Of a stretch of DNA of 64,000 nt, positions 46,739-54,437 are shown in pieces. A program made the position numbers and the translations under genes. The DNA lies in NCBI GenBank assembly GCA_963697705.1, contig CAVOPA010000004.1, positions 223,236 to 287,235 on the forward strand, written 5' to 3'. The notes below the pieces were generated by a model. It worked only from the letters and a program-made list of their open reading frames with translations, was not told the DNA's origin and searched no databases. The DNA comes from CAVUCH01 sp963697705. GTDB taxonomy: Bacteria > Acidobacteriota > Vicinamibacteria > Vicinamibacterales > JAENWD01. The stretch's first letter is position 1. Each line of letters opens with the position of its first letter.

Positions 46739-48119
46739 ACCCATACGCGGCCGTCGCCCTGACCGCGGCGCTCCTGACGGCCGCGAGTGCCCCCCGCACC
46801 GCCGCGAGCAATGTCCTCGAGTCCGCCCCAATCCCGTGTAGTGCCCGTCTTCAGGCCGACGTGATCCCGTGTAGTGCCCGCCTTCAGGCGAGCGATCCCG
46901 TAGTGCCCGCCTCAGGCGGCCCGTCCCGTGTAGTGCCCGTCTTCAGGCGAACGTGATCCCGTGTAGTGCCCGCCTTCAGGCGGGCCCCCCATCTGCGGCC
47001 CCCCCCGCACACTCCGCGGAACAGCCGCCGGCGCCGCAGATGTCTATCGCGGACGCGATCAAGCATCTCGGCGATCTCGACTACGCCACCCGCACGCGTG
47101 CAGCGGCCAGCCTGCGGCGGCGGCCCGCCGCCACCGTCGCCCCTGCGCTCTTCGATGCGCTCGAGCGCAACGCCGACGGCTACGTGCGCTTCCGCGTGCT
47201 CGTCCTGCTCTCCGCGTTCAACCACCCGCGCGTCGCCGACGTCATGCGCCAGGCAACCTACGATCCCAACGATCGCCTGCGCGACGTCGCCTACGCGTAC
47301 TTCGAACAGCACCCCGACCCGGCCAGGCTCGATGGGTTCGTCGAGGCGCTCGACAAGGAAACCTCCGAGTTCGTTCGCCCTTCGCTCATCCGAGCGATTG
47401 CCGCCCTGGCCCCCGCGCCCCGGGCGCGCGAGGCGATGCTGCGCGAGGTGATGCGCGGGCAGGACTTCTTCCGCAGCGCCGTCATCGAGGCGCTCGGCGA
47501 TCACAAGGCCACCTACGCCGTCGACGCGCTCATCACGATCGCGCAGCTCGAGGGCCCGCTGCAGGACGATGCGGCGCTGGCGCTGGGGAAGGTGGCAGAC
47601 AAGAAGGCGCTGCCGGTGCTCGCGGGCCTGCAGCGCACGGCGCCGAAAGAGACGCAGCCGGCCGTGGCCGCGGCGATCTGCCTGCTCGGCATCAACTGCG
47701 ATGCGCACCGCAACTTCCTGATCCGCAGCCTGACGTTCGCTGAAGACACGGCCGGCTTCCAGGCGCTGGTGCGGGCTGCGGCCGCGGCGCTGTCGGCCCT
47801 CGCTGCGACCGGAGACCGCGAGGCGGCCAGCGCGCTCTTCGACGTGGGCATCCCGTCGCAGGATCCCGCACGCGCTCCGATTGCGCTCGCGTCGGCCACG
47901 TTCTCGGTCCGGAACCCGCCGCTGCTCATCGCACTGCTCGAGTCGCGCGCCGACCGCAAGTCCGCGCTGTCGCTCGTCGCGGAAGGCTTTGACATGCTCG
48001 AGGAGGACTATCTCGAGGAGCAGTTCTACGCCGCCGTGCGGAAGGCGTACTGGGCGGCGGGCGAGGGGTCGCCGACTCGCGCGACGATTCAGGAGGTGAT
48101 CGGGGGGCTCGACTTCTGA
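46735..48119 (+). CDS. Exported HEAT-repeat protein, signal peptide and body separated by REP cluster
   Basis: An ATG at 46735 overlaps the purF TGA and encodes a signal peptide, MNPYAAVALTAALLTAASAP. That frame closes at 46956. The body is in a different frame (from about 46953): MSIADAIKHLGDLDYATRTRAAASLRRRP, then about nine helical HEAT/PBS-type repeats (VIEALGDHKATYAVDALITIA, LQDDAALALGKVADKKALPVLAGLQ) to GGLDF at 48119. The two parts are split by the REP cluster at 46838-46986, whose length breaks the frame. Without it they would form one periplasmic repeat protein. If the break is real, a body-only product could start at the GTG at 46953 (388 residues) and would lack export. Function unknown. 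Confidence 0.72.
46838..46986. repeat. REP-like hairpin cluster R4 (five copies)
   Basis: GTAGTGCCCG units start at 46838, 46871, 46900, 46930 and 46963, each with CCTTCAGGCG or a variant, and joined by ATCCCGT-type linkers. The spacing of 33, 29, 30 and 33 bases is not frame-neutral. The cluster lies inside the HEAT-protein gene, just after its signal-peptide codons. Confidence 0.88.
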
Positions 48120-48125
48120 GACATC

Positions 48126-48378
48126 TCCGGTTCCGGGTGCCGGGTTCTGGGTTCCAGGTTGGGTTCCGGGTTCCGCGTTCGTTCCGAGTGCCGGGTTCTC
48201 GTGGTTCCGGGTTCCGGGTTCCAGGTTCTCCGGGTCCTTCGCTGCGGGCAAAAACCCGGCAACGAGGCCTGGAACGGGGAACCCGGAACCTTCGAACGCC
48301 GAGGAACCCGGAACGCACGTGGAACGCGGAACCCAACCTGGAACCCAGAACCCAGAACCCGGCACCCGGAACCGGGTG
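48126..48378. repeat. Heptad-armed hairpin, GGTTCCG type
   Basis: Left arm at 48126-48215 (GGTTCCGGGTGCCGGGTTCT and onward). The right arm, 48300-48378, is its near reverse complement in the same order of variants. A loop of about 85 bases lies between. This is the clearest example of the two-arm layout. It sits between the stops of two convergent genes. Confidence 0.88.
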
Positions 48379-48381
48379 ACC

Positions 48382-48761
48382 TCACCCCTTGGATCCTTTG
48401 GGCAGCGAGTCAAGATATCGAATCAGTCCAATGAGGGCGCCTCGCGTCCGGTTGCAGAGGTGTGCAGGTTGTTCTGCTGCTCCAGCGTGAGGAGACCGCG
48501 TTCCCCGGCTTCTGTGAGGTAGTTCTGGACCTCGGCCAGCGAGCCTTTCGCGATGCGGAGAAACTGCGAGAACTCCCGCGGTGCGAAGCGACCGAAGCCC
48601 TCGGCAACGTTCGCCGGAACCGACGATGCGGCGGCCTGGAGCTGTTCGCAGAATCGAGAGTCGCGCACCGAGCGCACGTTGGCGGTTGCAGCGTACACTT
48701 CTGACCGCAACATCGCGGCGAGCCGCCAGACTTCGAGTTCTTCGTAGGTGCGTGCGCCCAT
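48382..48761 (-). CDS. Four-helix-bundle protein (S23/23S intervening-sequence family), frame break near the C-terminus
   Basis: From the ATG at 48761: MGARTYEELEVWRLAAMLRS, SRFCEQLQAAASSVPANVAEGFGR, EFSQFLRIAKGSLAEVQNYL. This is the typical small four-helix-bundle protein first noted in 23S rRNA intervening sequences and related in fold to the Avd accessory protein of diversity-generating retroelements. The frame stops at 48423. A one-base shift at about 48465 restores the usual ending RGALIGLIRYLDSL, with a stop at 48382. No rRNA or reverse transcriptase lies nearby. It is inserted between pur genes on the opposite strand and flanked closely by heptad elements on both sides. Confidence 0.78.
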
Positions 48762-48834
48762 GCTCCAGCGGGTAGCATGTCGGATGCCGAGGGGGCAGGC
48801 GCTCCGCGGTGCCGTGCAGGAAACGCGGAACGCA

Positions 48835-48925
48835 CTGAAACGCGGAACCCGTGAACAAGGAACCTGGAACGAACCTGGAACGAGGAACCTTACCCGGAAC
48901 CCAGAACCAGGAACCTGGAACTGCA
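48835..48925. repeat. Heptad array, GGAACCT/GGAACGA type
   Basis: Right-arm type units (GGAACCTGGAACGAACC, GGAACGAGGAACC, GGAACCCAGAACC) end about 10 bases before the purM start codon. Confidence 0.8.
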
Positions 48926-48935
48926 GGATGCAGAA

Positions 48936-49961
48936 ATGGACTACCACTCCGCCGGCGTAGACATCGACGCCGGCAACGAAGCCGTCCGCCGCATCAGAGC
49001 CTTGGCGCGCCGCACGTTCACGCCCGGCGTGCTGTCGGACATCGGCAACTTCGGGGGGCTCTTCGATCTGTCGGCCGCTGGACTGCGCGAACCGGTGCTC
49101 GTGTCGAGCGCCGATGGCGTCGGCACGAAGCTGAAGGTGGCGTTTCTCGCGAACCGGCACGACACCGTCGGCGCGGATCTCGTGAACCACTGCGTCAACG
49201 ATATCCTCGTGCAGGGCGCCGCGCCGCTCTTCTTCCTGGACTATCTGGCGACCGGGCGCCTGTCGCCGGCCGTCGCCGAACAGGTGGTGAGCGGGATGGC
49301 GCGCGCGTGCCGCGAGAACGGGTGCGCGCTGCTCGGAGGCGAGACAGCGGAGATGCCCGGCTTCTACGCCGACGGCGAATACGATCTGGCCGGCTTCATC
49401 GTCGGGGGTGTGGAGCGCAGCCGTGTGATCGACGGGCGGACCATCGTGCCCGGCGACGTGCTGATCGGACTGCCGTCGACCGGACTCCACACCAACGGCT
49501 ACTCACTCGCGCGGCGGATCGTGTTCGAGCGGCTCGGTCTCGAGGTCGATTCGCTGTTGCCGGAACTCGGGGTGACGGTTGCTGACGCGCTCCTCGCGAC
49601 CCATCGCAGCTATCTGAGCGTCCTGCGCCCGGTGATCGATCGCCGGCTGGCCAAAGGGCTCGCGCACATCACCGGCGGCGGCATCACCGAGAACCTGCCG
49701 CGAATCCTTCCCGACGGTGTCGGCGCCGAGATCCGCCGCGGCGCGTGGGCAGTCCCAGAGTTGTTCAGGCTGCTGCAGGACGCAGGTGCGGTCGCGGAAG
49801 ACGAGATGTTCCGCGCCTTCAACATGGGCATTGGGATGATCGTCGCCTGCGCCGCTGAGGACGGCGATGCGGTGCTTGCGCTGGCGGCGGCCGCCGGAGA
49901 GGATGCCGCGACGGTTATCGGCACGCTCACCCCGGGTGAGCGGCGAGTGCAATACGTCTGA
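48936..49961 (+). CDS. purM: Phosphoribosylformylglycinamidine cyclo-ligase
   Basis: The 341-residue product has MDYHSAGVDIDAGNEAVRRI, LVSSADGVGTKLKVAFL, NDILVQGAAPLFFLDYLATG, ALLGGETAEMPGFY and GGGITENLPRIL, the expected PurM/AIR-synthase motifs, with normal length. It closes the imidazole ring to make AIR from FGAM. It is followed by purN, with a hairpin element between them. Confidence 0.97.
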   Translation: MDYHSAGVDIDAGNEAVRRIRALARRTFTPGVLSDIGNFGGLFDLSAAGLREPVLVSSADGVGTKLKVAFLANRHDTVGADLVNHCVNDILVQGAAPLFFLDYLATGRLSPAVAEQVVSGMARACRENGCALLGGETAEMPGFYADGEYDLAGFIVGGVERSRVIDGRTIVPGDVLIGLPSTGLHTNGYSLARRIVFERLGLEVDSLLPELGVTVADALLATHRSYLSVLRPVIDRRLAKGLAHITGGGITENLPRILPDGVGAEIRRGAWAVPELFRLLQDAGAVAEDEMFRAFNMGIGMIVACAAEDGDAVLALAAAAGEDAATVIGTLTPGERRVQYV

Positions 49962-49973
49962 CGGGAACCGTTC

Positions 49974-50199
49974 CGAGTTCCGGGTTCTGGGTTCCAGGTT
50001 GTGTGCCAGGTTCCACGTTCGTTCCGGGTCGCCGGGTTCACTGGTTCCTGGGTTCCCGGTTCGTCACAGGCTTGATTGGAGCAACGGCCGTATCAGGAAC
50101 CCGGCACTTGGAACGCGGAACCCATGAACAAGGAACTTGGAACGAACCCGGAACCTGGAACCCAACCTTGGAACCCAGAACCCGGAACCTGGAACCACA
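49974..50199. repeat. Heptad-armed hairpin, GGTTCTG/GGAACCC type
   Basis: Left arm at 49974-50065 (GTTCCGGGTTCTGGGTTCCA and onward, GTTCGTTCCGGG). A loop of about 30 bases. Right arm at 50096-50199 (GGAACCCGGCACTTGGAACG and onward). The arm sequence is that of the element at 48126-48378. It fills the purM-purN spacer. Confidence 0.87.
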
Positions 50200-50206
50200 A
50201 GCGAAG

Positions 50207-50830
50207 ATGAAGACCATCGCAGCCCTCATATCCGGTCGCGGCAGTAACCTCCAGGCGATCATCGATGCCGTGGCCGACGGCCGCCTCGATGCGCGCATCG
50301 GGGTGGTGATCTCGAACCGCGCGGAGGCGGGCGGTCTGGTGCGGGCGGCGCAAGCGGGCATCGATACCGTCGTGGTCTCGCACCGGGCGTACCCGACGCG
50401 CGAGGACTACGATCGCGCACTCGTCGCCGAGCTCCGCGCGCGCGGTGTGGATCTGGTCTGTCTCGCGGGCTTCATGCGACTGCTGAGCGCCAATTTCGTC
50501 GAGGCGTTCCCCAACGCCGTCCTCAACATCCACCCATCGCTGCTGCCGGCATTTCCAGGCATCGATGCCCAGCGGCAGGCGCTGGAGCATGGCGTCAAGA
50601 TCACCGGTGCCACCGTGCACCTGGTCACCCCGGAGCTCGACGCCGGCCCGATCGTGCTGCAGGCCGCGGTACCGGTCCTGGACGACGACACGGTGGAGAC
50701 GCTGTCGGCCCGGACCCTCGCCGAGGAGCACCGGATTTACCCGGAAGCCATCGCCAGCCTCCTGGCGGGTGGCTGGCGGGTGGAGGGGCGGCGGTTCGTG
50801 GCGGCCCGCGATAGGACGGGTAGAGGCTAG
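50207..50830 (+). CDS. purN: Phosphoribosylglycinamide formyltransferase (folate-dependent)
   Basis: From the ATG at 50207 the product is 207 residues: MKTIAALISGRGSNLQAIID, VVISNRAEAGGLVRA, LAGFMRLLSANFVEAFPNAVLNIHPSLLPAF with the catalytic Asn/His pair, and GATVHLVTPELDAGPIV with the Asp. It adds the formyl group from 10-formyl-THF to GAR. It is the last pur gene in the window. purC, purE, purK and purH are not present here. Confidence 0.97.
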   Translation: MKTIAALISGRGSNLQAIIDAVADGRLDARIGVVISNRAEAGGLVRAAQAGIDTVVVSHRAYPTREDYDRALVAELRARGVDLVCLAGFMRLLSANFVEAFPNAVLNIHPSLLPAFPGIDAQRQALEHGVKITGATVHLVTPELDAGPIVLQAAVPVLDDDTVETLSARTLAEEHRIYPEAIASLLAGGWRVEGRRFVAARDRTGRG

Positions 50831-50957
50831 AGGCTAAGGGCTGAGGGCGAAGGGCTGAAGGCTGAAAAGGCCGCAGGATGGAAGCTGTCGGGCGCACCCG
50901 CCAGGAGTCTGCCGCCTCGTCCCCCTTCAGCCCCTGGCCCTGGCCCCTGGCCTCTCC
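50820..50957. repeat. Heptad-armed hairpin, GGGCTGA type
   Basis: Left arm TAGAGGCTAGAGGCTAAGGG and further units begins at the purN stop. A loop of about 55 bases follows. Right arm CCCTTCAGCCCCTGGCCC and further units (50921-50957). It has the same layout as 25211-25375. Confidence 0.83.
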
Positions 50958-51002
50958 TCTGTTCGCTTCCCCTCCTCAGGACGTTTGTACCAGGTACGAG
51001 GG

Positions 51003-51257
51003 ATGGGTCCCCTCGCGCAAATGTCCGAGGCTCCCCCGATGCGGACACAGACAGCCCGGCCCGACCTGACACCCCGGCAGCTCGAAATCCTCCGCGCCCT
51101 TCTGGAAGGCGGCAGCAACCGCGACATCGCGGTGCAGCTCGGCGTGCGCGAGCAGACCGTCAAGAACCAGCTGACCATCATGTACGAGAAGATCGGCGTC
51201 GAGAACCGGTTGCAGCTCGCGCTCGAAGGCCTCCGCCTGCTCCAAAAGGCCTCGTGA
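51003..51257 (+). CDS. Small LuxR-type helix-turn-helix protein
   Basis: A stand-alone GerE/LuxR DNA-binding domain: LTPRQLEILRALLEGGSNRDIAVQLGVREQTVKNQLTIMYEKIGVENRLQLAL. It has no receiver or ligand domain (about 84 residues). Possible starts are ATG at 51003, 51021 or 51039; none has a strong ribosome site. Small GerE proteins of this kind often control polysaccharide genes, and it lies just upstream of the rfbA/exosortase locus on the same strand. It could regulate that locus; this is inferred from position. Confidence 0.8.
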   Translation: MGPLAQMSEAPPMRTQTARPDLTPRQLEILRALLEGGSNRDIAVQLGVREQTVKNQLTIMYEKIGVENRLQLALEGLRLLQKAS

Positions 51258-51383
51258 CCCCGGTCGATCGTGCCCCCGTTTCGTGAGCACCGGCCGCCGG
51301 CCAGCACGAAGAACCAGACCTAGGCAACCCGAACGAGGAACGCAGCCGCGGCGGCGCACGATGGCATAAACTGTCGTGCGCAC

Positions 51384-52276
51384 ATGAAGGGCATTCTCCT
51401 TGCCGGCGGCACCGGCACCCGCCTGTATCCCCTGACGCGCGCCGTCAGCAAGCAGCTCGTTCCGATCTACAACAAGCCGATGATCTACTACCCGCTGTCC
51501 ACGCTGATGCTCGCGGGGATCCGGGAGATTCTGGTCATCACCACGCCGGAGGATCAGGACTGCTTTCGGCGGCTGCTGGGGGATGGCGCGTCAGCTCGGC
51601 CTGGAGATCTCCTACGCCGTCCCAGCCCAGACCGGAGGGCCTCGCGCAGGCGTTCATCATCGGCCGGGAGTTCGTCGGGCCCGACACCGTCGCGCTGGCG
51701 CTCGGGCGACAACATCTTCTACGGCGACCGGCTGCGCGGTGTGTTGACGCGATGCCTCGTCGCTCGACAGCGGCGCCGACGATCTTCGGGTACGCCGTGC
51801 GCGATCCGGAACGCTATGGCGTCGTCGAGCTGGATGCCGGAAACCGGCCGTCAGCCTCGAGGAAAAGCCATCGAATCCCGAAGTCGCGCGTACGCGGTGA
51901 CCGGGCTCTATTTCTACGACAACGACGTGCTCGACATCGCCGCAGACCTGCGCCCGTCGGCCGCGAAACGAGCTCGAGATCACCGACGTCAACCGCGCCT
52001 ACATGGAGCGCGGCGACCTCCGCGTGCAGGTGTTCGGCCGCGGCGTCGCGTGGCTCGACACGGGCACGTACGAGTCGTTGCTCCAGGCGTCCCTGTTCGT
52101 GCAGAGCATCGAGGATCGACAGGGTCTGATGCTGGCCTGTCTCGAGGAAATCGCCTGGCGGCTCCAGGCGTACATCACGACCGAGCCAGTTGCTCGCGCT
52201 TGCACTGCCAATGCGGAACAACGCCTACGGTCGAGTACCTCGTGCACCTCGCGGAGCAGGGCCGGCGGCGCGCTGA
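51384..52276 (+). pseudogene. rfbA: Glucose-1-phosphate thymidylyltransferase with about eight frame breaks
   Basis: The start is intact: MKGILLAGGTGTRLYPLTRAVSKQLVPIYNKPMIYYPLS. From about 51580 the reading frame changes repeatedly, but RfbA can be followed piece by piece: LGLEISYAV, PEGLAQAFIIGREFVGPD, DNIFYGDRL, RDPERYGVVELD, SLEEKPSNPK, YAVTGLYFYDNDVLDIAADLRPS, ELEITDVNRAYMERGDLRV, GVAWLDTGTYESLLQAS. Extra bases occur in CCC, GGG and AAA runs. Others are dropped in CGCG or GGG. This pattern is typical of long-read errors, yet rfbC directly after is clean. The intact enzyme makes dTDP-glucose for rhamnose synthesis. The end, TGATG, overlaps the rfbC start. Confidence 0.85.
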
Positions 52277-52854
52277 TGCGCGTCATCGAGACGGCACTGG
52301 CGGGCGTGATCATTGTCGAGCCGCAGGTGCATCGCGACGCGCGCGGGTTCTTCGTCGAAACCTATCACGCCGAACGGCTCGCGTCGTGCGGCATCACCAC
52401 CACCTTCGTGCAGGACAACCACTCGCGCTCGGTGCGGAATACGCTGCGCGGCCTGCACTGGCAGTACCGCCGGCCCCAGGCCAAGCTGGTGCGGGTGGTC
52501 CGCGGCGAGGTCTACGACGTGGTCGTCGACATCCGCCGCGGATCGCCGACCTTCGGGGCGTGGGTCGGCGTGCACCTCTCGGACGACAACCTCCGGCAGA
52601 CGTTCATCCCCGAGGGATTCGCCCACGGATTCTGCGTGCTGAGCGACACGGCGGATGTGGAGTACAAGTGTTCCGATTATTACGATGCCGGCGGTGAGGG
52701 CGGGCTGCCGTGGGACGATCCGGCAATCGGGATTTCGTGGCCACTCTCCGCGCCGCTCCTCTCGGTCAAGGACCGCGGGTACGAGCCGCTCGAACGGCAC
52801 GACCGCGATCTGCCGACCCTTGCACTCTCGGGCGATCTGATCTGGGTCGCTTGA
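52276..52854 (+). CDS. rfbC: dTDP-4-dehydrorhamnose 3,5-epimerase
   Basis: From the ATG at 52276 the product is 192 residues: VIETALAGVIIVEPQVHRDARGFFVETYH, FVQDNHSRSVRNTLRGLHWQ, KLVRVVRGEVYDVVVDIRRGSPTFG, FIPEGFAHGFCVLSD, VEYKCSDYYD. These include the catalytic His and Tyr regions of RmlC. It epimerises C3 and C5 of the 4-keto sugar on the way to dTDP-L-rhamnose. The frame is open upstream through the damaged rfbA and should not be read as one protein. rfbB and rfbD are not in the window. Confidence 0.95.
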   Translation: MRVIETALAGVIIVEPQVHRDARGFFVETYHAERLASCGITTTFVQDNHSRSVRNTLRGLHWQYRRPQAKLVRVVRGEVYDVVVDIRRGSPTFGAWVGVHLSDDNLRQTFIPEGFAHGFCVLSDTADVEYKCSDYYDAGGEGGLPWDDPAIGISWPLSAPLLSVKDRGYEPLERHDRDLPTLALSGDLIWVA

Positions 52855-52885
52855 GGGAACCGCACGGCTGAGTAAACCCGCTAGT

Positions 52886-52891
52886 TATAAT
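52886..52891 (+). promoter_or_regulatory. Consensus TATAAT -10 box five bases before the exosortase ATG
   Basis: A perfect TATAAT stands five bases before the first ATG of the exosortase gene, with no clear -35 box and no ribosome site. This spacing would start transcription at or next to the ATG, giving a leaderless mRNA. Confidence 0.45.
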
Positions 52892-52896
52892 CGAAC

Positions 52897-53766
52897 ATGA
52901 TGATGAGCCCGCCTGTGGTGTCCAGCTGGGTGCTGCTCGCGGTGCCATGCGCCTGGCTGTATGCCCCCGTGATCGCCAAGCTCGTACACGACTGGGCGCA
53001 TGACGACAATTACTCTCATGGTTTCCTGATCGTTCCGCTCGCCGCATGGTTCGCGTGGCGTCAGCGCCAACGGCTGTCGGCGGCCGCCGCCCAGCCGTCC
53101 GTGCTTGGTCTACTGCTCATCTGCGCCGCCCTGGGCCTCCTCATCGTCGGCAGGCTGGGCGCCGAGCTGTTTCTCACGCGGGTGTCGATGATCGTGATGC
53201 TCGCGGGCGCCCTCCTGTTTCTGCACGGATGGCAGCACCTCCGGATCCTGACGTTCCCCTTGCTGTTCCTGATGCTGATGGTGCCGCTGCCGGCGATCGT
53301 CTTCAACCAGATTGCGTTTCCACTTCAGCTGCTCGCCTCCCGTGTGGGGACCGTCGGTATTCAGGCCTGCGCCGTACCTGTGCTGCGGGAGGGCAACGTG
53401 ATTGTGCTCGCCGACACGAGCCTCGAGGTGGCGGAAGCCTGCAGCGGCATCCGCTCGCTCGTGTCCCTGCTCACGCTCGGCATTCTGTACGGGTACTTCA
53501 CCGATCCGCGGCCGTGGATGCGCACCGTCATCGCGCTCGCGACGGTGCCGATTGCCATCGCGGCCAATGCCGTACGCGTGACGGGTACGGGCGTCCTGGC
53601 GCACTACTATGGGGCCGAGGCGGCACATGGTTTCTTCCACACCTTCTCCGGGTGGCTGGTCTTCCTGGTCGCGTTCCTGCTGCTCTTCATCACGGCACGG
53701 GTGCTCGAAACGCTCGCGCCGCCTCGTTCCCAGGAGTCCGGCACGCTCGAGGGAGCGCATCCATGA
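52897..53766 (+). CDS. Exosortase (XrtA-type)
   Basis: The 289-residue protein has eight or so hydrophobic segments and the exosortase catalytic residues: Cys182 in VAEACSGIRSL, Arg227 in NAVRVTGTG, His248 in HGFFHTFSGW. Exosortases cut PEP-CTERM-type tails from exported proteins and are tied to exopolysaccharide loci. EpsI follows with a four-base overlap, as in XrtA clusters. Three ATG codons in a row give alternative starts. No protein with a PEP-CTERM tail was found in this window, so targets lie elsewhere. Confidence 0.93.
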   Translation: MMMSPPVVSSWVLLAVPCAWLYAPVIAKLVHDWAHDDNYSHGFLIVPLAAWFAWRQRQRLSAAAAQPSVLGLLLICAALGLLIVGRLGAELFLTRVSMIVMLAGALLFLHGWQHLRILTFPLLFLMLMVPLPAIVFNQIAFPLQLLASRVGTVGIQACAVPVLREGNVIVLADTSLEVAEACSGIRSLVSLLTLGILYGYFTDPRPWMRTVIALATVPIAIAANAVRVTGTGVLAHYYGAEAAHGFFHTFSGWLVFLVAFLLLFITARVLETLAPPRSQESGTLEGAHP

Positions 53767-54416
53767 TTCGCCGCGCGCTTCTCGCCGCCGCCTGCGTTGT
53801 GGCCGCATCGGTGTACCTCACGGTTGCGCTCCGCGCAGAGCCGACGCCGATCCGCGAGCCGCTGAGCGTGCTGCCGCTCGAGATCGGGGGCTGGCACGGA
53901 CGGGTCGAGCCCGATTTTACAGACGAGATCGCGCAGCAACTCGGCGTGGACGAGTACATCGTCCGCAGTTACGCGAGCAATGAGGGGCTGGTCGGGCTGT
54001 ACGTCGGCTTCTATGCCAGCCAGAGGCAGGGCGATTCGATCCACTCGCCGCTCAACTGCCTGCCTGGTGCCGGCTGGGTGCCCATCGAACAGGCGAGGAC
54101 CGTCGTGCCGGTGCCGACCACTCCCGGTGGGCCGATGCGCATGATCGAGATCAACCGGTTCGTCATTCAGAAGGGGCTCGATCGCCAGGTGGTCTACTAC
54201 TGGTACCAGAGCCGCGATCGGGTGGTGGCGAGCGAGTACTGGGCCAAGGTCTACACCATTGTCGATGCGATCCGCTACAACCGGACGGACGCTGCGCTGG
54301 TGCGCGTGACGGTGCCGATTGGCTCAGACGACGGGGCGCGCGGGCGGGCAGTGGCGGCGGGAGTCGGGTTCGTCCAGGCCCTGTTCCCCCTTCTGTCGAG
54401 CCACCTGCCGCTGTAG
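53763..54416 (+). CDS. epsI: EpsI-family protein (exosortase-associated)
   Basis: The 217-residue product has a signal/anchor segment (LLAAACVVAASVYLTVAL), then the EpsI pattern PLSVLPLEIGGWHGR, YVGFYASQRQGDSIHSPLNCLPGAGW and VYYWYQSRDRVVASEYWAK. In many species EpsI is fused to or next to the exosortase. It has been linked to exopolysaccharide assembly, but its exact reaction is not settled. It overlaps the exosortase by ATGA. Confidence 0.92.
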   Translation: MIRRALLAAACVVAASVYLTVALRAEPTPIREPLSVLPLEIGGWHGRVEPDFTDEIAQQLGVDEYIVRSYASNEGLVGLYVGFYASQRQGDSIHSPLNCLPGAGWVPIEQARTVVPVPTTPGGPMRMIEINRFVIQKGLDRQVVYYWYQSRDRVVASEYWAKVYTIVDAIRYNRTDAALVRVTVPIGSDDGARGRAVAAGVGFVQALFPLLSSHLPL

Positions 54417-54437
54417 TGGTCACAGGTCCGGTCACCG

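Noticed and set aside
48382..48761. 23S rRNA intervening sequence
   Set aside because: No rRNA sequence flanks the four-helix-bundle gene; the neighbours are pur genes.
52003..52854. A 283-residue fusion of RfbA C-terminus with RfbC
   Set aside because: The open frame is a result of the indels in rfbA. RfbC has its own ATG at 52276 and normal length.
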